Positions 46,036 to 60,186 of a stretch of 64,000 nt of DNA are shown here, in pieces. The position numbers and the translations under genes were made by a program. The notes under the pieces were generated by a model. The model was given only the letters and a program-made list of their open reading frames with translations. It was not told where the DNA came from and made no database searches. This DNA is from Notamacropus eugenii (lineage: Eukaryota; Chordata; Mammalia; Diprotodontia; Macropodidae): positions 137,304,250 to 137,368,249 of the forward strand of contig NC_092878.1 in assembly GCF_028372415.1 (NCBI RefSeq), given 5' to 3'. How positions within the stretch are numbered: the first letter of the stretch is position 1; each line of letters starts with the position of its first letter.

Positions 46036-46639
46036 TGCATGAATTTCTATGGATCTATAGATGTAAATACAATTTGGTCCTTTGAATTTGTAAATATAAT
46101 TATTCATATTATGAAGTCTGTGAATTTCAAAAGGAGCTGTTGATTACCCTCAGGGGAGTGTCAGATACTGAAGTTCCCTCATCATCTGGGTGAAGAGGAA
46201 AATTGAAAGGTCACCAAAGTATACCAGTATCTTTCGGGTCAGGAATTTAAAGCTTATATAGAGGAGACCACCCCCCCCCAAGTCTTTCCTAAGCTAATTA
46301 TTAATAAAACCAAACTAGAAACAAGGTCTACTGATTCCTGTTCTTGGGCTCTTTCTAGTTACACCATGTTTTGGGTTGTTGGTTTTTTGGTCTCAGGCTT
46401 AGATGGCATCAAGATATCTAAGCAGAAATGTCCAAGAGGCAGTTAGAGTACCAGAGCTTTAGTGGTTAGACAATAGAGATAAAGATCCAGGAATCTTAAG
46501 CACCCAGAGAAATGAAAGAGTTCACTATAGTCACACAATTCATGGAAAGGTAACTTAGCTATCTTCACATGACAGGTATCTATCTATTGAATTAATAAAT
46601 TCAAATGTACTGATTATCAAATCACCAACTTGTCCTGTT

Positions 46640-46810
46640 TTACATATATAAATGTAAATACATGTATTTCTATATATTTAACACATATAATGTTTAAAAT
46701 ATAAATTTTATATATTTATATATAAATATAAAATTATATGTATCTTTAATACATATAAGATATATTTTTAAATACCAATTTTATTTATATTATTTTCTTA
46801 TATATTTATT
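46640..46810 (+). repeat. AT-rich low-complexity segment
   Basis: ATATATTTATATATAAAT-type sequence in the intergenic interval. Confidence 0.85.
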
Positions 46811-47139
46811 CAAAATGCTTCTATATTGTTTTCTGAGCACTTACTGGGAGTCTTGGCACTGGAAGAGTGAATGGAATGAGATAAGAATGGGGGTCATCAG
46901 AGAGGAGAGGATATCCAGGGGAACTCTGGAACCATCTCAAGCTGCTGCTGGCGTTGTTGCTCACTTGTTTCACTTACGTCCAACTCTTGGTGACCCCATT
47001 TGGGCCTATCTATATAAAATGCATGCCTGAGACAAATATATGATCGAAGTCAGTAGTGTCAAATTCCAATAGAAACTGGAGCCCCTAAATCATACATAAG
47101 AATGCCTATGGGCCTTGCATATTGACTTAGAAAACCACA

Positions 47140-48200
47140 ATACAGTCCATCCTTAACATCCACCTGGTTAACTTTCCTGACTTCAAGCTTCGGCATAGTA
47201 CTCTTAGTAACTTCATTTCCACTTTTGTGTTGGCAGCCACGCACATTTGCGGCTATGTGCAGCAGAGAATAAAATAAGAGACCTAATGTACTCCAAGTGT
47301 GTGAAGAGGCTGGATTCCTACTAGGTGCTCCTTAAGTCTTGTTCACCCTACTGTTCTCAAGAGCTCCGCATGCGTTTCTTGCGTATTTTCATTGTCTGTC
47401 TCTTAAAACTCAAGTTCTATGTTGCAATTATGCCCCCAAAGCCTAGTGTAAGACCTTTGGGTTCTAAGTCCAAGGGTGCAAAATAAGTGATATGGCTTAG
47501 TGAGGAAAATAAAGATGCTAGTTAAACTTCGTGCTGGAATGTCTACAGCCTGTTGGCTGCAAATTTGGTGTTCACTAATCATTGGTTTGTTACATCAGTT
47601 TTATCTGCAAGAAGGAGGAAGGTATTCATAAAAGCGTTCTTGAATTCACTCCAGAAAATGCTAAAAGTGACCTCTCAAGTGTGCAATGAAGAAATTGGAA
47701 AAAAAAAAAGGAAAAGTGGCTAAGTTTGTGGATAAATGAAAGGCTGGTCACTTCTGCTCTCTTGTCTGAGCTTACGTACCCTATTACCTGTGGATCTGGC
47801 CTGGCAGGAGTTCTAACTTGGACCTGGGTTAGGGACTCACCCAAGGCATGTGCTTTTCATCCCAGGACAATTTAATCAGAGTCAAAAGAGAGATTCCATA
47901 GGCTTGGTTACCATTTTCTCTTTTTTTTACCTTGGGGTTCTTCTGACATCACCATCCCACTCTTTCTCATCCCTCTCCTGTCTTGTATTGCTTCTTGTCT
48001 CCCCTGCATTTTATAGATTGTTCCATGGTTACTGTATTATGAAAAGTGCATATTACAAGAATTCGTGTTTTGTTATAAAGGATTGTACACCAAAAAGTGT
48101 GTTTTCAATAATCTCTAGTGAAAGATTAGTTTTTGGTGCTGTGGGAATCTAACTCCCAATTTTCCAAAATTCACATTTTTTTACTTTTGCACCATTTTCT
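47140..48200 (+). pseudogene. Possible decayed pogo/Tigger-like DNA transposon
   Basis: Short translated stretches (MPPKPSVRPLGSKSKGAK near 47430; KWLSLWINERLVTSALLSE-like near 47710-47770) recall the N-terminus and CENP-B-type helix of Tigger transposases, with stops and frameshifts between. No terminal inverted repeats were identified. Low confidence. Confidence 0.25.
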
Positions 48201-48569
48201 AATAGCACTACCTTGCAAAAAATAAGCATTGATTATATCAATAATATCTTTGATATTATTGCATTTTAAAAGTATTTCTCAATTACATGGTAATCTGGTT
48301 CAGGCTTCATTAAGGAATATCTTAGGCCTGAGTGGGCTTACATTTGGCACCAATAAATCGTTAAAGTTCTGTGGAGATTTACACAATTCTGTTAGGAATT
48401 GAAATGAATGCCAACTAGATAAGAGCTGAGTTAACAGAGATTGATACTGGAGTAAACAGGGCCAGATGAGGCTACACTGGAGAGGTTTACTTAGCCAGAA
48501 ACATCCCCCTCTAAATTAACATTGCCTCCAAATCAAAATGAATAATTAGTGAGCATTTTTAAGTGCATT

Positions 48570-48712
48570 ATGGGGCAACTAGGTGGTACTGTGGATAGAG
48601 CACTGACCCTGAAGTAAGGAAGACCTGAGTTCAAATTCACCACTTAACTAGTTATGTGACCCTGGGCAAATCACTTAACCCTGATTACCAAAAAAAAAAG
48701 GGAGGGGGGGGA
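48570..48712 (+). mobile_element. Short tRNA-derived SINE with A-tail
   Basis: GGGGCAACTAGGTGGTACTG, GGATAGAGCACTGACCC, CCTGAGTTCAAATTC, GTGACCCTGGGCAAATCAC, A tail. Confidence 0.82.
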
Positions 48713-49204
48713 GAAGGGGACATGGTGAAACTGAAGCAAGTAATTGAGATAGAGAGATTTCTTAAGATTACCCCAAAGAAAATACAATTTTTCATTTGAC
48801 TGATTAAAACAACAAGATCATAGACACTTTTAGGCAAATTTCCCTCATATAGGAGTTGTCTTTAATTTAAGGGACCTTAGTTTTTCTCATGTGTAAAGAG
48901 AGTGGGCTGAACTACATTACAGAATCCAAGATATGGATGAACCTTTGATTTTAACATGTAGAATCTTAGCGATCTATAGAATCATAGTTTAACCTTGACT
49001 CATGTCCACAAGGTAGGTTTATAATATAGAACCTGCATTCATAGTGACTTTGCACTTAGAAGGGTAGTTATGAAAAGATGCTAATGCCTAGCAGCTAGGG
49101 AGTAAAACTCTCTAATAATAGAGTTTTGTGGTGTAGGGTGGGTAGAGATTCTAGCCCTGGGTTAGAAAAAGCCTCCTTTGGCTACCATTTGAACTCTAAC
49201 AATT

Positions 49205-50650
49205 AAAAAAAATGCCATAGGCAATGAAGTCCTAGAAATACTACATATATATGCACCAAATGGTATAGCATCTAAAGTTTCAAGGAAGTTGAATGAGTTA
49301 CAGGAGGAAATAGACAATAAAACTATACTGGCGGGGAACCTGAACTTTCACCCCTCAGAAGTAGATAAATCTAACCAAAAAATAAACAAGAAAGAAGTTA
49401 AGGAGGTGAATAAAATTCTGAAAAAGTTAGATTAGATCTCTGGAGAAAACCGAATGTGATTAGAAAGGAACATACCTTTTCCTCAGTATTACATGGAACT
49501 TACACAAAAACTGACCATGTATTAGGACATAAAAACCTCACAACCAAATGCAAAAAAGCAGAAATAGTAAATGTATCATTTTCAGATCATAGTGTAACAA
49601 AAATTATATTCAGTAACAGAAAATGGAGAAATTAAAAATTAATTGGAGATGAAATCATTTAATCCTAAAAACAAGTGGGTCAAAGAACAAATCATAGAAA
49701 CAATTGATAATTTAATTAAAGAAAATTACAACGAGACAACAAACCAAAATTTATGGGATGCAGCCAAAATGGTACATAAGGGAAAATTGATTGCATCAAG
49801 AAAATAGAGAAAAAACAGATCAATGAACTGGCCTTGCAACTATTAAAAAAACAAGAAAAACAACAAATTTATAAAAATACAAGTCATTCCCCAAAACATG
49901 CAATTTCTTCAGACAAAGATTTAAGATTTTGATTAAAGGGGGGGCCATCCCTTGACTCAGAGAAATGCAAATTAAAACAACTGTGAGGTGCCTTCTTGGT
50001 AGCTTTGTAAGCTGATCCAACCATTCTGGAGAGCAATTTGGAACTATGACCAAAGGTTGATAAAGCTGTGTATACCCTTTAATCCAATAGTAGCACTTCT
50101 AGGTCTATAACCCAAAGACATCCAAAAAAGGAGAAAAGGACCTATTCATACAAAAATACTTATAGCAGCTTTTTTTGGTGGCTAAGAGCTGGAAATCAAA
50201 GATTTGGGGAATGGCTAAACAAGCTGTGGTATATGATTGTAATGGAATAGTATTATGCTATTAGAAATGACAAGCAGGATGATTTTAGAAAAATTTGGAA
50301 AGATTTACAAGAACTGATGCATAGGGAAGTGAACAGAACCAGGAAAACATTGTACATAATAACAGCAAAGTTCAATGAAGATCTGTGAATGACTTAGCTG
50401 TTCTTAGATTCAAGACAAATCCCAAAGGAAAATCCCAAATTCAGCATATTATGAGCCTCCAGAGAGAGAACAGATATTGACTGAATACAGACTGATTTTA
50501 TTCAAGTCTTCTTATACAAAATGACTAATATTTTACATAATTGCACATGTATATCTTCTATCTGGTTGCTTTCTGTCTCAGGGAGGGAAGGGAGAGAGGG
50601 AGGGATAGAATTTGGAGCTCAAAACTTTAAATAGAAACATTAAAAAAAGA
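49205..50650 (+). mobile_element. L1 copy with internal deletion
   Basis: A degraded endonuclease segment (49220-49850) joins at about 49935 to the L1 3' end (GAGAAATGCAAATTAAAACAAC.. to A-rich tail at 50650). The ORF2 reverse transcriptase between them is absent. Confidence 0.78.
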
Positions 50651-51164
50651 AAATAACCAAATCCAGAAAATGGCCCATATTCCATCATTATATACAGTCC
50701 ATCATTATATACAGATTATATTTTGCATCAACGTTATTATATGTGAATGCAGGGCTGCCAATATCATATGTTCTAATTTTAGCTATAACACTAACTTCTA
50801 CCAGGTATAATTGCACAATTTCATTGCCCTAATTTCCCTATCTGTAAAACAATAAATTGGATGAACAAAGAAAAAAATAAAAACACAGACACCTGCAACA
50901 TAAGGACACAGTCCCATCCCACTTGGGTCACCTTTTCCAACATAATCACAGGTGTTTATGAGATGTTTATTAAATTGATCACAAGGATTCTATCACAGAA
51001 AAAAATATTTTTTGAGAAAACACAAAAGGTAGTAAGTTTAATATAGATGAAAAAACTGAGAACAAGGAAGGTATCAGATTCTTTTCAACATCAGAGATTC
51101 CTGAGGAGCTAAAGGCTATGGTGTCCTGACATCTCTTCTGTCCCAACAGTGTAGCAAAATGGCA

Positions 51165-51290
51165 GGGTGGATAGTCAGCTCCAAAGCCTGCCAGACTCAG
51201 ACTGGAGTCTCAACTCTAACACATTCTGTCTGTATGCATTACTCTGGGTGAGTCACTTAACCTCTTACTGCTCTAGGCTACTCCTTAAGA
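51165..51290 (+). mobile_element. MIR-type SINE fragment
   Basis: CAGACTCAGACTGGAGTC, CTCTGGGTGAGTCACTTAAC. Confidence 0.55.
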
Positions 51291-51560
51291 ATATAAGCTC
51301 TCCCCTATCACACTACCTGCTGGCTTCTCTGACCTCCTTCAAAACTCAGCTCAAATCCCACCTTCTGCATGAGATATTTCCAAGTCTCTCTACCCCCATT
51401 TCTAGTGACTTCTCTCTGAGACTGCCTTCCATTGACATGGTACATATCTTGCATTTATTCAGTTATACCCATATTGTCATCCCCAGTAAAGGGCGAGCTT
51501 CCCAATCTTTTTTCCTTTCTTCTCATGCCAGTGGTTGGGACATAGTAAGTTTATTGACTG
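51290..51560 (+). mobile_element. L2 3' fragment
   Basis: CTCAGCTCAAATCCCACCTT, CATGAGATATTTCC, TGCATTTATTCAGTT, CCAGTGGTTGGGACATAGTA. Confidence 0.62.
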
Positions 51561-51993
51561 ATAAAGAAGTTTACCCTGATAAACATGAACAATTTCAGGG
51601 CTTTGATCAATATTAATAGACCAGATGAAACCTGAATGTCCCATCTCACTTGGTTCACCTTATCCAACACCACTGGCATTTTTTCAGATCCTTGCTATAC
51701 CCATTTTACATCTTCCTGCAAAGTAAAATTTGCATTTTGATGGCAATTTGTCTATATCAAAGTAAAATTTTAAAAGAATTATAATCTTCCCCCAATCCTT
51801 CATTCTGAGAGGTAGCATAACAAAGAAAAGAAATGGTTCTGATAGGCTGAGATGAGGAAGGAGTGCATTACAAGCTTAGGGGACCAAGGAAAAGCCACAC
51901 AGATGGGAAATGGAGTCCTGTATGTGAAGAACAACAAAAAAGGCCAGTTTGATGGGCCCAAAGTGCATGTGAAAAGGAGTGATATGCAAGGCT

Positions 51994-52246
51994 TCTGTTT
52001 GTTGTTCTTCAGTTAGTTCAGTCATGTCTGACTCTTCAGGACCCCATTTGAGGTTTTCTTGGCAAAGACACTGGAGTGGTTTGCCATCTCCTTTTCTAGC
52101 TCATTTTACAGATGAAAAAACTGAGTTGATCATGACTGAGTGACTTACACAAGGTCATACAGCTAGTAAGTGTCAAGGGATGGATTTGAATTCATGTCTT
52201 GTTGACTTCAGATCCAAACTTATATCCACTAAGCCACCTAACTACA
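51994..52246 (-). mobile_element. MAR1-type CORE-SINE
   Basis: TCAGTCATGTCTGACTCTTC, GGCAAAGACACTGGAGTGG, AAGGTCATACAGCTAGTAAG, CACTAAGCCACCTAACTAC. Confidence 0.85.
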
Positions 52247-52259
52247 ATGTGTAAAGCTA

Positions 52260-52510
52260 GAAAAGTAGAAGAGGTCAGGCGGTAAAAAACTCAAGTGATA
52301 AATAGAGTTTACATTTAATCCTAGAGTTAATAGTAAGCCATTGAAAATTATGTGAGTAGGAGAGTGCCATGGTCAGATTATTGCTTTAGAAAAATCCCTT
52401 TAACAGCTAGGCAGAGGATGGGTTAGGGAGGGAGGGGTAAGACATGAGGTAAGGACAGTTAGTGAGCTACTGGTCCAGGATAAAGGGAATAAGGACCAAT
52501 TTAGCTTTGG
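52260..52510 (+). mobile_element. L3/CR1-like LINE fragment
   Basis: TTTAATCCTAGAGTTAATAG, AAGCCATTGAAAATTATGTG, GTGCCATGGTCAGATTA and AATCCCTTTAACAGCTAGG, in family order. Confidence 0.52.
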
Positions 52511-52523
52511 CTAAAGTGAGTCA

Positions 52524-52668
52524 GGGCAGTTAGGTGGTACAGTGGACAGAACACTGACTCTAGAGTCAGGAGGACCTGAGTTCAAATCCAGCCTCAGATA
52601 CTTATTAGTTGCATGACCCTGGTGGAGTCATTTAATCCTGGTTGCCTCCAAAAAGAAAAAAAAGGAAG
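52524..52668 (+). mobile_element. Short tRNA-derived SINE with A-tail
   Basis: GGGCAGTTAGGTGGTACAGT, CTAGAGTCAGGAGGACC, GAGTTCAAATCCAGCCTC, A-rich tail. Among the least diverged SINEs here. Confidence 0.85.
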
Positions 52669-52669
52669 T

Positions 52670-54035
52670 CATATTCATTGGAGATATTAATTAAACTTGT
52701 AGGAACTGCTAAAGTCAACACAGAAAATATAAAGAAGAAAAAAGAAGAAAAAAAATACGGGTAGTAATCCAGTAAATTACTCAAAAGTTGCTGTCAGAGA
52801 GAAAGGAAGAGAAGGACATTCATGAAAATCTACAAAGAAGATAGAGTAAGTAATGAATTAATTATTATCTACATCAAAAGAGGAAATTTCTACACCAAGG
52901 GACTCCTCACTTTGGTGAAGTCTCAGGTTCACAGCCAAACACAACCCTCCAATTACCAATGACATATTTTGGAAGACTGGTTCTTTCATTAAGTGCGCCA
53001 GGCAAATCTCCCGAATTTGTAAACTGCAGAATTTTCTACGTTGTCAATCTCCTATTTTGATTAAATCTTAAATCTAGGGAAAATCCTGTCCCCTCTCTCT
53101 GACAATGACAGAAAAAGGTATGTTATACTTATCCCTTCCACACTGTGACTTTCCCCATCACATGTTTGCTATCTCTGGGGTCAGCTGAAAAATTTAAATA
53201 GAAATTTTGGAGAAGTTTTGCAGAAGTCACAATGCAAAGGCCATCAGACAACATAGAAAATGCCTTTCTACTTGACATTGACCTACATGTAGCCTATGAC
53301 CAAATACATAACCAAAATTTCACAACAAGGGACTGTAAACACCCCATTAAAAAAAAAGTTCAGAATTCTTCTCTGTTACAAAGGGAGAGCTAAAAAATTT
53401 TACACAGATTTTTCAGATTGTGGGGGCATTGAGACCCTAACTCCTGCGATGTGGAAGGGATAACTGTATATACTGAACCCCCCTTAAGTGCTTCACTCCA
53501 GTGCAAAAATGACTCGGGATTCTATAACTGTTTCTTCCCTAGTAGGTCTCACCAAGATGGAAAGTCTGCCCTAGGCGTCAAACTCTGTGGCTATCAACTG
53601 AGGACCATTCTAGCTAAGCACAAGGAAGCTCATCATCAAAGGAGCTGTAGTCCCTGGAAACCAATAAATGTAGGGTGTGTGCTCCACATCAGTGACAGAA
53701 GTGTGTACATGAATAGAATGCCATATCTCTCAAAATATAAGAGCAAGAAGGGACTCAAAGTCATTTAGGACACATAGGCACTGTACCCAAAAGGTGTTAG
53801 GGTGAATTAACTTTTATATGAGCAGGGACCTGCAAAAATATTATGGTTAATTTTCCATCCAGAAGAACTTGTATGCATATATTAATTTGGAAATTGTCAG
53901 AATGAAATTCTATTTTAAACACACATTTCAAAATGGTGAAAAGGCATCTAGGTTTTTTTGTGACAGTCAGTCCTTGTAGAAACATTTTCTTTTCTCTAAT
54001 TCCGTCAGATTATTTCACAATAGCTTTTGGAGTGA
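52670..54035. other. Downstream flank of ADH gene C
   Basis: Contains a SINE tail near 52870-52960. From about 53500 it aligns with the flank of gene B (for example TACCCAAAAGGTGTTA at 9242 and 53780). No gene seen. Confidence 0.5.
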
Positions 54036-54039
54036 ATTG

Positions 54040-54185
54040 GGAAAGTATGCAATGCATATGAATCCAGCTCCTTGAGGGTGGGAATTATTTCATTTTTGCT
54101 TTTGTTTCTCTAGTACCTAGTGTAACACCTGGCACAAAGAATGGACTTTAATAAGGGCATGTTGAATTGAATTGAATTGTATCAT
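54040..54185 (+). mobile_element. L2/MIR-type 3' end downstream of ADH gene C
   Basis: GCTCCTTGAGGGTGGGAATT, TACCTAGTGTAACACCTGGC, GTTGAATTGAATTGAATTG. Paralogous to 9530-9665. Confidence 0.68.
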
Positions 54186-54309
54186 ATACTTTCCTTAAAT
54201 TAAAACATACATATATCTGTGTATGCATTATGTATATATGCATATATATACATACACCCATATATTTCAAATGGAAGCAAATAAACTATCATGTGATAAG
54301 ACAATTTTA

Positions 54310-54913
54310 CTTAACAGATTAAATTTATTTGTAAAAAGTATATTCAAAAAGGATCCATATTCTTTGATACATGAAAGGAAAAAAGAAAGGAGAGGTCAGG
54401 TATAGGCTTTCTGTGGAGTAAATATAACTTGAAAAGTCTTTCCAGAAAGAAAAAAGAAAAATCTTTCCAGAGTTTTATTGTAACACCATCCAACTTCATT
54501 CAATATCTAGCCTAGTTTCCTGGAAGTATATGATGGAAATCCCTGAAGGAGGAGTCTTTTAAGCTCTTATTGCTTTTTACCCAAGAAAATTGGGATTCCA
54601 CTTAAAATTCCTACTTCAATCAAAAGTAATGAACTTACACCTTTTTACTGATGTTCCAATCCAGGACAACCTACTTTCTCCAAATTAAAAAAAATTAACA
54701 TTATTACCTTGCTACTACCCCAGATAAATTGTCAGTGACAATGTCAATATTTTATTTTGGAAAAGTGTATTGATTCCATGGTACTTAGTTTCAATTTTGT
54801 GTTCAACTCATAAGAGATAACACATATATCCCATCATAATTATATGAAAGTGAAATATCAGAGAAAGAATCAGCTGCTGATGAATCCACATGTACCTTCT
54901 ATCGCTTAGGAGC
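54310..54913 (-). other. 3' UTR of ADH gene C
   Basis: About 600 bp from the stop to a minus-strand AATAAA at 54324-54329. It aligns with gene B 3' UTR, including the segment shared near 9834 and 54410. The end is inferred. Confidence 0.5.
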
Positions 54914-57226
<2,313 letters not shown>

Positions 57227-57229
57227 TTA

Positions 57230-57263
57230 TACACACACACACACACACACATACATACATACA

Positions 57264-57299
<36 letters not shown>

Positions 57300-57300
57300 C
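57230..57300 (+). repeat. (CA)n-(CATA)n microsatellite
   Basis: ACACAC followed by about ten CATA units, 30 bp upstream of the ADH gene C exon 8 acceptor, in intron 7. Confidence 0.95.
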
Positions 57301-57944
57301 ACTTTTTAAAATTCAGCAAACAAATATTAATTAAGTGCTTACTAAGGAAGCACCAGGCATGGGGAGGGGGGTGAGATACAAAGGAAAGCAACGAGTTTTT
57401 ACACAAAACTTCATGTTTCCATTGTCCTTCAGAGCTCTATGTGAAACTGACTTGGCTAGACAAAACTTACAGAATTAAATGGATTAGAACTACATAGGAT
57501 GAGAATGTGTGTATGTGTGCGTGTTGCAGGGGAAGGGATGGGATTGCCATTTGTATTTGTACTCAAATGAATGAAACTAACAACCTATTGCACTTCTAAG
57601 TGTATTTCTCTTTAGATTTAAATATAAACTTTATTTTGTATGATATCTTTTTTAATAAAAAATATCTAATGACATTCTTGAAGTATATAAGATGTCTTTT
57701 GGCAAGAGAAGGACAAAATGAGGGGGGATCAAGCTCTTTCATGACCATAATGTCCTTTACCAACTAACAAAAGTTTTATTCCAAGAAACCTCACTCCGTA
57801 CTAACCATATCCTTTTGTAACGTAAGTAATAGAAATAGCAGCTCAATTTACATAGATCTTTATAATTTACAAAATGCTTATATTAAAACAACTTGATAAT
57901 GTATTCAGTTATTACGCCCTCTCACCCATTCACCCCCATTGTGT

Positions 57945-58315
57945 GTTCCTGAAACACTGCCCTCCTTGGTGTTCCTCACAGAAGACATTCCATCTGGTTA
58001 TTTTCCACTCACCTTTCCCCATGCCTGGGGTATTCTCTCTCCTCCCATCTGCTTCCTGACTTTTCTGGCTTCTTTAATTTACCACATAGAATCTCATCTT
58101 CTGTGAGAAGTCTTTCCTGATTCACATTCATACTGTTCTTTATGCTAGTTCCTTTCTTTTATTGAATAACTCCAACTTATTTTGCATAAACTGCAACCTC
58201 CTTGAGTAGACACTATTTTTTGCTTTTTTTTTTTTTTTTTGCTTCCTCAGCTTTTAGCACAGTGCCTGGCATATAGTAGGCACTTAATAAGGTTATTGGC
58301 TGACTAATTGATAGT
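57945..58315 (+). mobile_element. L2 3' end in ADH gene C intron 7
   Basis: CACTGCCCTCCTTGGTGTTC, CTTCTGTGAGAAGTCTTTCC, TTTTAGCACAGTGCCTGGCA, TAGTAGGCACTTAATAAG. Confidence 0.78.
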
Positions 58316-58329
58316 ACATGTATTTTAAT

Positions 58330-59035
58330 GTTGAGAAAACTAAGGTATAGGAAAGATAAATGCCTTGCTGAGTCACTTAACTGGTCGATTTCAGAATCAA
58401 GACTCCATCCTATATTCTTTACACCACACTATACTCTTATGAACTGACATTATTTGGGTGCCTTTTGTCTCCATTTACTTTTTATGTAGTGCTTTAGAGA
58501 GTGCATTATCATTTACAAAATGCTTTACATAAATCATCTTGTGTGATCTTCACAACAATCTTGTAAGTTAGGGCAATATCATCACCATTTACTGGAGATG
58601 GAAATTAACTTTTTTCTTTTCTCTCTATCCAAATTAGATAACAGAGACTACAACTCAAATCTCTCATTCCTGTGTGATCACCAGGAGGAATTCTTCCTTG
58701 CATTTTTGTAGCTATTTTTAAAAGTTTCCCTGGGTAATTTGAACAACTAGGAAGAGAAGAGGAGGATACTAAGCATTTCTATGACTTAGACTAAACCCAC
58801 TATGTGTCAGGCACTGTACTAAGTGCTTTTTACAAATGCTGTCTCATTTGATCCTTACAATAATCCTGTGAGGCAGGTGCTATTGTGCTATTCATTTTAT
58901 TGTTGAGGAATTGAGGCAACCAGAAGTTAAATGATTTACCCAGGGTCATAGAGTTAGTAAGTATCTGAGGCCATATTTGAATGCAGATCTTTGTCTCTAG
59001 GTCTGGTGTTTTAATTCACTATGCCACCAGCTAAC
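58330..59035 (-). mobile_element. Three MIR/THER1-type SINE pieces
   Basis: Pieces at 58330-58445, 58490-58610 and 58775-59030. The last is nearly complete: TATGTGTCAGGCACTGTACT, CTCATTTGATCCTTACAATA, TTTACCCAGGGTCATAGAG, ACTATGCCACC. Confidence 0.68.
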
Positions 59036-59039
59036 CTAA

Positions 59040-60186
59040 AAGGTGGGAAAATATAGGGTCAATTGGGGAGAAAGTAAGATACTACCCTAAACCTTGAAAT
59101 CCAAGTAAGAAATGCAAACAGGATGAGGAGAGACATTGCTTGGATGATAAAGGAGAGAGGAATCAAACAGCAGTAACTGTTTTAGTAAGTCTACCTGGGG
59201 GCTGAAGGTAAAGATGCACTCATGAAACAGAAGAATAAAGAGTTCTTCTATCAGTTACAATCACCAGAGCTTTCTTATGTGATATTTAGCACTATGGAAA
59301 CTGAGTAAAAATGAAAACTTAAGAATAATGGAGGGCAAGAGTTTTTTGAGCTGTTAAGTCAAATTTTAAGACATTTTTTGCAAGCCAATGTTGTAGAGTT
59401 GATCCCCTAGGAAAGGAGACCAGTGCCATCTGCTGAAACACAACAGACCTGCTAAACTATAGAGGGTAGTGAGCTAATAGAATGAAAACTAAGCACTAGG
59501 AACTATGCACCAATGATGAAATGACTGTTACCTGCTGGAAGCTTAGGAGAGCTGCAACAGAAAGACAGAAGCTGGAAACACTGATGGAAAGAAGTTACTG
59601 GTGATCCTGGCTGAGTACAGAGCTATACAAATCTCTTAAGGGAGAAGATTATGCACTTTGGTTCTACTCTTTGGTCTCAGATGCAAGTCCTTAAATTTTC
59701 ATTGATTTGTAAAAAACAAGCAAAATTATTAATGTCTGAAGTTTGCAAACCTATGTGACTTTACCCTTTGGGCATATCATATGCTAAATTTCCAGAGTAT
59801 TCAGGTGGTGAGTTGAGTCACAGAGAGCCCTGAAGGACCAGGACCAGGATCACCAGGAACCTTGTGTCTAGGGAAATTGATACAAGTTGAATTGGTAAGT
59901 TTCTCAAGGATTTGAATGCCATAAATGTTTCACTTTGCTATATATTGAACTCAGAGATGTCAGACCCTTAATAACAAGGACAGGTAATTAATTAAGGAGT
60001 ATTGTTGGCTAAAATTTCATGTATTTTACTTTTCCATTTTATAGTTTATTTCAAGGAAGTAAAAAAAATTTTTGGAAACTTTTTATGTATGGTACAAAAT
60101 ATTGAGTAGAATCATAGAGTTTCTAAAAAATTAAACAGAATTGAGAGGTCATCTCTCTCATTTTACTGACAAAGAAACTGGGGCCT
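59040..60186. other. ADH gene C intron 7, unassigned stretch
   Basis: Searched for ADH exon 7 by motif (GTSV, YDPMLL, RTWKG) without success. No repeat recognised before the L1 start. Confidence 0.45.

Noticed and set aside
51167-51616. 149-residue plus-strand frame
   Set aside because: It spans a MIR SINE and an L2 3' fragment, so it is repeat-derived and not a gene.
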